Translations under genes and position numbers: made by a program
In this document: in pieces, positions 54,991 through 62,899 of the stretch
Layout of the letters: each line of letters opens with the position of its first letter
Numbering within the stretch: position 1 is the first letter of the stretch
NCBI GenBank assembly: GCA_002110485.1
Contig: MOWL01000067.1
Coordinates: forward strand, 4,464,001-4,528,000
Reading direction: 5' to 3'
From: Emergomyces orientalis
Taxonomy: Eukaryota; Ascomycota; Eurotiomycetes; Onygenales; Ajellomycetaceae
Length of the DNA stretch: 64,000 nt
Notes under the pieces: generated by a model
The model's database searches: none
What the model was told of the DNA's origin: nothing
Seen by the model: only the letters and a program-made list of their open reading frames with translations

Positions 54991-57957
54991 CTAGTTTAAA
55001 GTCTGCACTTTGCCACGAAGATCATCTAACTTTCGATCTCCATGGTCGCCGGGAGAATAACCAAGAAAAGACACCTGATTCTTCTCATCCTTCGGATCAA
55101 AAACGTGAACAAGAACACCGCCTTTGTTATCTGTAGTTCTTGCCAAACGCGTCGCGTTTTCATATGGTCGGCCGAGAATGCAATCATGAGAACCGCGTTC
55201 CATGATGAAGAATGTCTGAGGCACCATAACAGATCCAAGGCGAACAGGAACATCCTTGCAGATTCCAATGACACCACTCTGCTGACCCCCAGCTCCAAGA
55301 ATAGGTTTGACAGCATCCCTTTGAATGATGAGACCGAGATCTAACGCAGTTCTTTCAACAAGACAGTTAATTTCCGCACCTCCATCAAATATCGCCTCAG
55401 TTTCCCCCTTTCCAATTCCGACAGTGAACTTGATGTGTCCAACCGAAACGAGATTCCAACGAGGATTATACTCAGCAACAGAAGTGCCAGGTTGAACCAG
55501 GGCAACGGTGGCTGCATCATCCCGAATCATATGCTGTTGAACTTCGATGGGAAGATTTTGAAAGAACATGTGCTGGAGTTGGGTGGAGCATGCCATGAGA
55601 TCTTTAATCTGAATTCCGCCGATTTCTTGGCGCATGATCTTCTCAAATATTCGCCGCGTCGCGATCGCCATATTGTCTTTATTCTTCATTTCTGCAGAAA
55701 GCTTTGGCCCTTTGAGTTTCCGAGGCCTGCAGAGAACAGTTTTCTTCTGAATCTGCGGAGCATCTGCCATTTCTGAATCTGGGACAATTCCACCGTCTCC
55801 GAGCTTTGGACTTCCGCCCTGAAGCTGTTCATCATGGAGAGGTTGAGAATTATCATCCTCATCATCTTCCTGTGAAGCAGAGATCACATCTTGAGCAAAA
55901 GAAACTGATTTCCCATCTGAATACCTGCCATTGCGCCGAGAATGTGTTGTTGGCAGTCTCTTCTCCTTCTCAATTCGTCCGGAAAGCGTTGCTTGATTTT
56001 TATTCATAGAAGAGGCCTTATCCTTCTCAGTAGAAGTGGAAGCAGCCATTACACTAACAATCTCCTCCATCTCACTATCGGTCATATCACCTTCCTCAGG
56101 GCCACTATCAAATCCAATATCACATATGCTTACGGCATTCACCGATGGCATCGGGGATCCGTCAGGAAATACCCGGATACTACCATCATTCCGAAGTTTA
56201 TCCGCGGTTGGGACAGTCGGCGGTGCAGCCATTTGCTTCAAAAGTCGTTCAATTGTAACAATATGGGGCTCAAGTCGGTTGACAGCAATCTTCGGGCCTT
56301 TTCTCATCACATTACCCTCATAGTATTCTCCAATCATATTCCGATGAATCTTGCCCTGATCGATGAGCCGGCCGATTGCTAAGCAATTTGGAAGCATATG
56401 GTTTGAATCTCCGCAACCCCAGCATGACATCGGCGGTCGATCGTATTGAACAAAGCTTCCAGATCGAGATCGAGACGGGCCTCCAGGTCCACGTTGAGTT
56501 CCATAGTAAGACACATTTGGCAAATCCAATGCAGGATCACGTCCTCGAGTAAGAAGAATCTTTGGAGCAGTCACATTTTGCTGCATGTTTCCCTGGTTTT
56601 GAATGCTAGCGATCGCCAGAGATAACGCGTCCATTCGGTTGACAAGGTTCTCAAGAATGTTATCACTCGGATTCTGTGTTTTCGCATCCGGAGCAGGCAT
56701 CGCCGAAGCGGTCGGCACAGGCACATTCAATGTGGGCGGATTAAACACGGGCTGAGCAGACGGCTGCATCGATGGAATAGAGTTGGGGAAAACATCAGGT
56801 GCCAGAACTCGTGCAATCTCTTCCTTTGTCTTCTGCATTTGAGACACAGCATCGCAGATCTTCGGCAGTTCCCATCCAGATTGACTAACCTTATCAAATC
56901 CAGCAGTGCGGAAAGCTTTTTCACGAATACCTTCTGAAAGTCCTTGAAGAAACCAGATACAAGCAAGAGATTGTTGCAATTCATTCTTGCAAATGAGAGG
57001 CATCGCAACTGCGCGGAATTGACGGCAGTAGACGAGGATCTCCTGGCTGGTAGAATGGGTTTTGTTGCACAATGCATGGAGGTAAGATTGATTATACATC
57101 TGTTGGTGAGCATCTTCGCGCCAGAAATCGGCAAGCAACTGCTTTTTAACCATTTCCCATGTCTTATGATCCAAGACAAGCTGATCGATATGGCCCTGCA
57201 GTTCCATGGTACAATAGTTCCGTAATACCGCCAGAGCATCGATTCCTGCAACGAAATGCAAGGTGCACATTGCCTCATATCGATCAACAAAAGCAGTAAT
57301 GTTTCTCCCATCAAAGAATGGGGCTCCAGGTGCTCCAGGAATCGGCATCGGCATGACAAGACGTTGATATGGCAGTCCACTATTGGGAGTCGGCTGACCG
57401 GACGAGGTAGTAGTGGGTGTAGTCATCTTTTCTTTGCTAGCTTCTGTCTTCTCTTTGCTAACTTCTATTTTCGGGGGCGCTGCAGAGACCTTTCCTGACT
57501 GAGTTTGACGATGGGCAATAGAATCCGACCGAGAATGCTTGGAAGACATATATTGAGAAAGAAAGGAACGCACAAAAGACTTCTGTTCACATAAGAGAAA
57601 GAGTTCAACAATACTATCAATATCAATATCCTTTTTATATTCAAATCTCAAATCCTCAAGAAAGAGAAGGAATTTCAACATCCACTTTAGATCTTTTTGC
57701 TGAAGGTCTTTTTTCTTATCACTTTTCTCAACATTTCTCTCTTCTTTCATTTGTTGAATAGGGGTATGGGTATTCAAATTGAGCTTATCAGTGGGGCGTT
57801 CGCTCGCATCCTTCATTATCCACTGTCGATATCGGCCATATCGGCCAATCAGAGGCTTCCACAAATGAACACTATTGAAAAGAATGCTCAACAAAAGCAG
57901 AAAAGACAAAATGTTGAGAGAAATCATATCAGTCGTAGCTACCGCCTGCCCATCCAT
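54991..57957 (-). CDS. Gypsy ORF1: Gag with zinc knuckle and aspartic protease, 988 aa
   Basis: The first ATG is 57957, only 27 bases after the LTR; the frame is open upstream of it. The protein starts with a strongly hydrophobic segment (about residues 9-25, ILSFLLLLSILFNSVHL), which is unusual for Gag. A charged region follows, then a retrotransposon Gag domain (about residues 190-400, including FFDGRNITAFVDRYEAM), a CCHC knuckle (CWGCGDSNHMLPNC) near residue 511, and acidic and Lys-rich linkers. A retropepsin lies near residues 845-930 with active-site IFDGGAE (DGG rather than DSG or DTG) and the flap-partner ILGR. Protease is therefore encoded with Gag, not Pol. The frame ends in TAG at 54991-54993, immediately after a slippery heptamer. 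Confidence 0.88.
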   Translation of the reverse strand: MDGQAVATTDMISLNILSFLLLLSILFNSVHLWKPLIGRYGRYRQWIMKDASERPTDKLNLNTHTPIQQMKEERNVEKSDKKKDLQQKDLKWMLKFLLFLEDLRFEYKKDIDIDSIVELFLLCEQKSFVRSFLSQYMSSKHSRSDSIAHRQTQSGKVSAAPPKIEVSKEKTEASKEKMTTPTTTSSGQPTPNSGLPYQRLVMPMPIPGAPGAPFFDGRNITAFVDRYEAMCTLHFVAGIDALAVLRNYCTMELQGHIDQLVLDHKTWEMVKKQLLADFWREDAHQQMYNQSYLHALCNKTHSTSQEILVYCRQFRAVAMPLICKNELQQSLACIWFLQGLSEGIREKAFRTAGFDKVSQSGWELPKICDAVSQMQKTKEEIARVLAPDVFPNSIPSMQPSAQPVFNPPTLNVPVPTASAMPAPDAKTQNPSDNILENLVNRMDALSLAIASIQNQGNMQQNVTAPKILLTRGRDPALDLPNVSYYGTQRGPGGPSRSRSGSFVQYDRPPMSCWGCGDSNHMLPNCLAIGRLIDQGKIHRNMIGEYYEGNVMRKGPKIAVNRLEPHIVTIERLLKQMAAPPTVPTADKLRNDGSIRVFPDGSPMPSVNAVSICDIGFDSGPEEGDMTDSEMEEIVSVMAASTSTEKDKASSMNKNQATLSGRIEKEKRLPTTHSRRNGRYSDGKSVSFAQDVISASQEDDEDDNSQPLHDEQLQGGSPKLGDGGIVPDSEMADAPQIQKKTVLCRPRKLKGPKLSAEMKNKDNMAIATRRIFEKIMRQEIGGIQIKDLMACSTQLQHMFFQNLPIEVQQHMIRDDAATVALVQPGTSVAEYNPRWNLVSVGHIKFTVGIGKGETEAIFDGGAEINCLVERTALDLGLIIQRDAVKPILGAGGQQSGVIGICKDVPVRLGSVMVPQTFFIMERGSHDCILGRPYENATRLARTTDNKGGVLVHVFDPKDEKNQVSFLGYSPGDHGDRKLDDLRGKVQTLN
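54994..55000 (-). promoter_or_regulatory. Candidate -1 frameshift site U-UUA-AAC at the gag/pol junction
   Basis: On the minus strand the last codons of ORF1 are ACT TTA AAC TAG. This places the heptamer TTTAAAC in the X-XXY-YYZ register directly before the stop. ORF2 is in the -1 frame, and that frame is open from about 55021 through the site into pol. After a -1 slip, translation would continue CTA GAT ATG into ORF2. The heptamer is an established class of efficient -1 slippery sequence. I did not find an obvious downstream pseudoknot by eye, so function is inference. Confidence 0.7.
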
Positions 57958-57969
57958 TTTGAATTGCCT

Positions 57970-57983
57970 TCCCAGGGACGCCA
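57970..57983 (-). promoter_or_regulatory. Gypsy primer-binding site
   Basis: One base after the 5' LTR the minus strand reads TGGCGTCCCTGGGA. It begins with the TGG that pairs with the CCA end of a tRNA, so a tRNA ending in GACGCCA is the expected primer. I did not identify which tRNA. Confidence 0.7.
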
Positions 57984-57984
57984 A

Positions 57985-58332
57985 TGAAGTGGAATAAGGG
58001 GTTGTGCGCTTTTGGCGGCACGTGGGCAGGAGCAGCGGGATCGTAAGGAGGTTGGTAAGTTCGCCGTGTATACAATATTCTATTCAACGAGCTATCCAAA
58101 TAGCAATACAAAAGAACACGTAGGAGATTCAAATATAGAAGAAGAACAAGCAATCAATCACATATCAAATCACACAATCAAAAAGGAGCAATCTCACTGC
58201 TCTGCGTACAATCAATCTTCGCCGAATCCACACGTGTGTCAAAGGATAATGGGAATATGAGGCAGCCATGCCAAACAAATATATGAGGCGGTCTCGGCGA
58301 AAAGTAATACCACGCCGAGATTCCCCACCACA
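57985..58332 (-). repeat. 5' LTR of gypsy element (minus orientation)
   Basis: A 348-bp repeat reading TGTGGTGGGG to CCACTTCA on the minus strand, matching 48897-49244 by eye. It contains the segment CGCTTTTGGCGGCACG (plus strand), which resembles half of the internal hairpin module described separately. Confidence 0.95.
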
Positions 58333-58336
58333 ATAC

Positions 58337-58912
58337 AAACTTCTTGAAAAACATTGAACACTGATTATATGTATTATAATAAAATGCAGTTCAAGACAAT
58401 TAGTGAAAATCTCAGTTGTTGACTAGAGTTTTTGAAAATTGTATCATCACTTTTTTTGCTTGAAGATATGTCTATGCAAATTCTCTTCTCTATTCTTAAG
58501 TATTTTTTTATTTTTCTTTATTTTATTTAATATTGACTGAAGCTTGTCTATGATATTCTTCAGGTTATATTCATACTTTTACTGTATGTAGTTTCAAAGT
58601 GTCTGTCTTGTGCAGTGCTTTCTATCATCTATCATTTTCTTTACTTCGCTTTTTTATCAAAGCAGTTCAATATTTATATGTGAATGTGTTATGTATAATG
58701 CTCATTATCTAACATACTCATTATGTCTTGATTATTTCTATTTGGGGTGAAGTTATTCAGAAAACTGCTGTGGAGTATCTCACATTCTTTTTCTTTTCAC
58801 TCTATTTAAATCCCATCTTCCTCTGGGTTTCTTGCATGTAAATATCCATTTTCCAAGAGAAGTGCATGATATCCTTGAAAATTTATTTTCCTGTGGTAGT
58901 TACCCTCGGTAT
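58337..58912. other. AT-rich island between gypsy and LINE
   Basis: AT-rich, stop-dense DNA continuing the composition seen left of the gypsy element (48190-48892). The gypsy element therefore interrupted a single older AT-rich block. No gene or recognisable element remains. Confidence 0.5.
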
Positions 58913-58916
58913 TGAT

Positions 58917-58940
58917 TTTATTATTATTATTATTATTATT
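58917..58940 (-). repeat. AAT-repeat tail of the LINE
   Basis: About eight TTA units on the plus strand, read as AAT/TAA on the element strand, mark the 3' end of the LINE. Short-repeat tails in place of poly-A are known in I-clade and related LINEs. Confidence 0.6.
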
Positions 58941-59250
58941 TCTACACCACTTGATCCCGAGGATATGTGGGGAGGCAGCTAGTATACAAAGTGAGGAAAA
59001 CCTTGAGCTATCTAGTATAGCTCTGGCCTAAAAACCCCCTGAACAGCAAATCTATTCAACATTTATAATCGCTTCAAGTACCGCGGAGCAGCTCCCGCTG
59101 CTCTTAGAGAAGATGGTGCATAGCACCGTGAGAAGACAAGAAAACCCCCTATATCACCATCACCCCTGTCTGAACATAAGAAAGACTTCTAATGAATGTG
59201 GCACCTCATGCTGTGTGTCTGCCGCTCATCGCGCAGACTTCAACGTCCTG

Positions 59251-59366
59251 GAGTGCTTGTAGCGCGCAGGCCACTCAACTCCGCGCTTGTGGCGCGCCCG
59301 GTTGCCCAACTTCGCGCTTGCAGCGCGCCAGTCCACCCAGATCCGCGCTTCAAGCTCACTATCTCC
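59251..59366 (-). repeat. 31-bp tandem repeat in LINE 3' region
   Basis: Units begin at about 59251, 59282, 59313 and 59344, a 31-bp period. The core CGCGCTTGTGGCGCGC is shared in kind with the 30-bp repeat at 62361-62485. It lies downstream of the ORF2 stop. The odd period shows it is not constrained to stay in frame. Confidence 0.85.
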
Positions 59367-59422
59367 TGGTAGGGCCTCGCTCTTCGCGCCCTTCGCCCTC
59401 TGATATGCGCCAGCCGCGTTTC

Positions 59423-62400
59423 TTAGTTGTGCTGTGCATCTCATTCCGCCCTTCTCTCACTTAACACCTTGGCTAGGGAGAACTGTCTGAGGATGTCCTG
59501 CTTGAGCCACCACTTGGTGAGCCTGTGCAGTCCTTCCTTGGTGTCCAGCAACCACTTCTTATTCACTCTGCCCTTCTGCTCCAGCTCCGCGCGTTCCCCA
59601 CTGAATCATGTACAGTGTATCATCACATGCAGCACTGTTTCATGCTCATATCCACATGGACATTTCGGTGTGGGGAAGTCAGGAACTCTTCTTCTGTGGA
59701 GGAACGCTGCAAGGCCTGTCTTGCCAGTACGCAGCTGGACTATCAATGAGCTTTGGGCCTTGCTCAGGCCCTCATGCCATCTTAGTAGCTCTACATTCAG
59801 GGGCCTGCCAAACAGTTCTCCCCATGGTGTTGTGCGCGCTCTTCATCTGTTCCGCCATCTTATCATTGCCTCCTCCCTCACCCATCTCTTGAAGACCCAG
59901 TTACACACACTGTTTTCTTGTCTTTCCTGCTTTTTCAGTTGCTTTGCCTGTCTCACCCAATTTACACTCCACCCCTGCTGCATGCTCACTGGGTGCAGTA
60001 CTGCCTCCACTGACTGCATTCCTCTGTTATTCCTTCTGCGAAGTCTGGCTCTGACCTGCACACATGCCTGTTTTATCTGCTCCATGATTCCTGACTCCTT
60101 AAACCGCTCAGTTGCTCTGGCCATCACACTGTCTAGATGTATCTTCAGAGGCAGTGTGGCTGTCTCCGCCTCCAGTGAGGTGATTGGAGTAGCTCTGTAG
60201 GCCCCTGCAATGACCTGTAGGCATTTATTTTGAATCTTCTCCAGGCTGGCTAGCAGCTGGCGTTGATGTCGCGGTTCATGTTGTGTCGCCTGTGGTTGAT
60301 GCCATGCCAGCGCTCCGTATCCTATTGCGGGCCTTATCACTGCATTGTAGACCCTCCGGGCATGCTGCAGTGGCAGGCCCCAGGTTGACTGTGTTGTCTG
60401 AGTTAGGGCACCTATCTGCGATTTCGCTCTGCCTACCATCTTACTGACATGGCTACGCCACCTCAGCTTAGGGTCAAGCCAGATGCCTAGCACCCGCATC
60501 TCCCTCTGTGGCTTGATCACTTGCTGTGGCAATTGCAGTGAGTGTTCTAGATTGAATCTAGTTCTTGTTCTGGTAAAGTGCATGAGCTCATACTTCTGTG
60601 GTGCAAAGATTGCCCCATGTCTGCTCGCCCAACGCTCACAGCTGGCATGGATCCGCGCCAGATGCGCACAATTCGCTTCAGTTGAGTCGCCATATGCTAG
60701 AATGTTCACATCGTCTACAAATTCTATGCAGCTGACAGGCTCACTTTGTGGTGCACATATTCTGAGCAACTCCTCATTGTAGAATAAGAACAGAATGGGT
60801 GACAAGGATGATCCCTGTGGGATGCCTGCATTCACCTCAAAGGCTTCAGTTTCCTGCTCATCAAATACTAGTGTCGCCTTGCGCCCCTGCATGAATGAGT
60901 TGATCCATCCAGTCAGCTGTCTGGGCAGTCCTCTTTTTCTTAGAATGTGCACTAGGCGATTTCTGAGCACTCTGTCATAGGCCCCTGAGATGTCCAGTGA
61001 CAGCACTGAGGCCACTGCTTCCTGCTCCTCCCACACTGTGTGAATCTGCGCCAGTAACAGAGCAATTGCTGTTTCTGTGAAGCAGCCTCCTCACGCCCTC
61101 ATTTGCTGAGCTGGTAGCATCCCATGTTTCTCTGCCAGAGACCTTATTTCCTTGGCTGTTGCAGCCTCTACAATTTTACCTAGGGTGTCAAGTAGTGCAA
61201 TCGGCCTCCAGGCTTCCACTTCACTGTAGTCCTTCTTTCCTGGCTTCTTGAGCACCACCGTGCGCGCTGTTTTGAATATCTGTGGGTAGTACTCTCAATG
61301 CCAGCAGGCCTGTGTAAGCTCAGTTATTGCTGTGATGAACCTTGAGCCTAGCATTTTGAGGAAGCGGTTGGGGATGCCGTTGGCACCCGGGGCCTTGTCG
61401 TTCAGAAGCCTAGCAATCAGCGCTGCCATGGCCTCCTCTGTGAGCACTACCATGTCAGTCACACTCTGCAGCTGTGTTCCCACGTTCATGTCATCTTCTC
61501 TTGCCACCAAAGGCTCTGGGAAGAACCGCGCCCGTAGTAGTTCAGCCTTGTCCTGGAATGCAGTGGCTCGCACCTCGGTTACACCCAAGGCCTCTGGCAT
61601 TCCCCTAAGCGGTGGCAGTCTTGCCGGTTGCTTGGTCTTGTTGGTGTGTGTGTGACCCCACTTTGCCAGCTTTCAGAGCAGTTTAGGATCCGTGCCAGCA
61701 CTGTTCATTAGATCGCAGAAGCTGGCAGTCTTGACCAGCTTTATTTCCTTGTTTCATCTGTTGCGGGCATGTCTTCTTTCCTTCTCAGTGCTGTCTGCAT
61801 CCCTCATGGTTCTCTTGTACTCACTCACTGCTTGCGCCACTCTGTTGGACCACCACGAGCGACTCTGCTTGCAGATGCGCGCGTGTTTAGCATGTTTCTC
61901 TGCTAGCTCATTGATGAATTCACTTAGATAGTTTGCATAGCAATCAATCTCTGCTGTTGAGCCAAAGCTGTTGCAACATTGTAGCTCTTGGCAGTCCTTT
62001 TGCAGCTGCTGTATATTCACTTGCCGCCAGTTGCGTTTTTCCCTTAGTACCACAGGTATGTTGATGGCCAACTTAGTGACCACTGGTAGATGATCTGATG
62101 CCATATCCACCTCGTGTGCGACCCGGCATTCCAGTACCCCTGCACTCAGGTTCTCTGAGAGAAAGATTAGGTTCAAGGTGGTGCCAGTGCTTCTGCAGTC
62201 CTGCCATGTAATCTCTCCCCGTGGTGTTGCCAGCTGCAGTCCGAGAGCATCCACCTGTGCTATGAGCTCCCATGCCAGGTCAAAGTCCTGTCTCACTCGC
62301 TCACCTCCCCACTTTGAGTGATGCACATTGAAGTCTCCCAGCACCACTACCTCCGCCTGCCGCGCTTCCGCACCCTGACTTTGCGCTTGTTGCGCGTCTG

Positions 62401-62899
62401 CACCCTGATCTCGCGCTCGTAGCGCACTTGTGTCTGGGTCTTGCGCTTGTTGCGCACATCGCCCCTGAGTTCGCGCTGGTAGCGAGGCCTCGGCCTCCTC
62501 CACCACCGCTTGTAGCTCAAGGATGGGGGAACTCTCTGGCACAGTTGTGTAGCTGCCTGGTGGAGCAGCGTAGACATTGAGCATTAGTAGTGGTCCTCTT
62601 ACCATGTTCACAGTGAGCAATGCCATGGATTCTGTAATGACCCTGACATCCCATGCTGTTGTCTTCAGTCTTTTGTTGATGAGGAAGCCCACCCTGGCCT
62701 CCTTGACCTGCATGCCTGCCTGCCAGAATCCACAGTTGGCCGGGCATGTTGTACCCCTTCCAGATTCCCTCTGCATCCATGGTTCCTGCAGTGCGATGAT
62801 GTCGTAGTTTAATGCCATTTCGGGCTTGGCCAGTAATGCGTTCATCACCTTGTTTGAGTTATGCACATTGTATTGTAGTATATGGACTTGCTCACTCAT
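59423..62899 (-). pseudogene. LINE ORF2, endonuclease-reverse transcriptase, with 7 in-frame TGA
   Basis: A frame of 1159 codons from ATG 62899 to TAA 59423. The N-terminal AP-like endonuclease shows YNVHNSNK, ALQEPW, LGDFNVHHSKW and SDHLPVV. The reverse transcriptase shows SLDISGAYDRV, GIPQGSSLSPILF and the catalytic FVDD (YADD equivalent). The C-terminal Cys-His motif is CPCGYEHETVLHVMIHC. I see no RNase H domain between RT and this motif, although some Tad1 elements have one. In-frame TGA codons start at 61756, 61675, 61297, 61093, 59845, 59608 and 59443 (minus strand); there are no TAA, TAG or indels before the final TAA. A decapeptide repeat is inserted before the endonuclease GDFN motif. 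Confidence 0.82.
62361..62485 (-). repeat. In-frame 30-bp tandem repeat in LINE endonuclease
   Basis: GCGCT boxes start at 62383, 62413, 62443 and 62473, exactly 30 bp apart, with a partial unit at 62362. Each contains a GCGCT-NGT-NGCG hairpin. The repeat encodes a 10-residue unit rich in Ala, Gln, Arg and Asp, just before GDFNVHH. The CpG content contrasts with the CpG-poor surroundings. Confidence 0.88.

Larger units (their letters stand above)
48897..58332 (-). mobile_element. Complete Ty3/gypsy LTR retrotransposon with three frames
   Basis: A 9,436-bp element on the minus strand. Its 348-bp LTRs (5' LTR 57985-58332, 3' LTR 48897-49244) appear identical, begin TG and end CA, and are flanked by a 4-bp target duplication ATAC (48893-48896 and 58333-58336). 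In transcription order it holds a primer-binding site, ORF1 (gag plus protease), ORF2 (reverse transcriptase, RNase H, integrase), ORF3 of unknown function and a polypurine tract. RT-RH-IN order defines gypsy. All three frames are intact, so the insertion is recent and may be active. It sits in an AT-rich island. Confidence 0.95.

Noticed and set aside
59226..59444. Minus-strand 72-codon frame at the LINE 3' end, rich in Ala and Arg
   Set aside because: It is out of frame with ORF2 and is created by the 31-bp GC-rich repeat array.
62361..62485. Regularly spaced repeat resembling a CRISPR array
   Set aside because: The 30-bp units are contiguous, have no unique spacers, lie in a LINE coding frame and occur in a eukaryotic genome.
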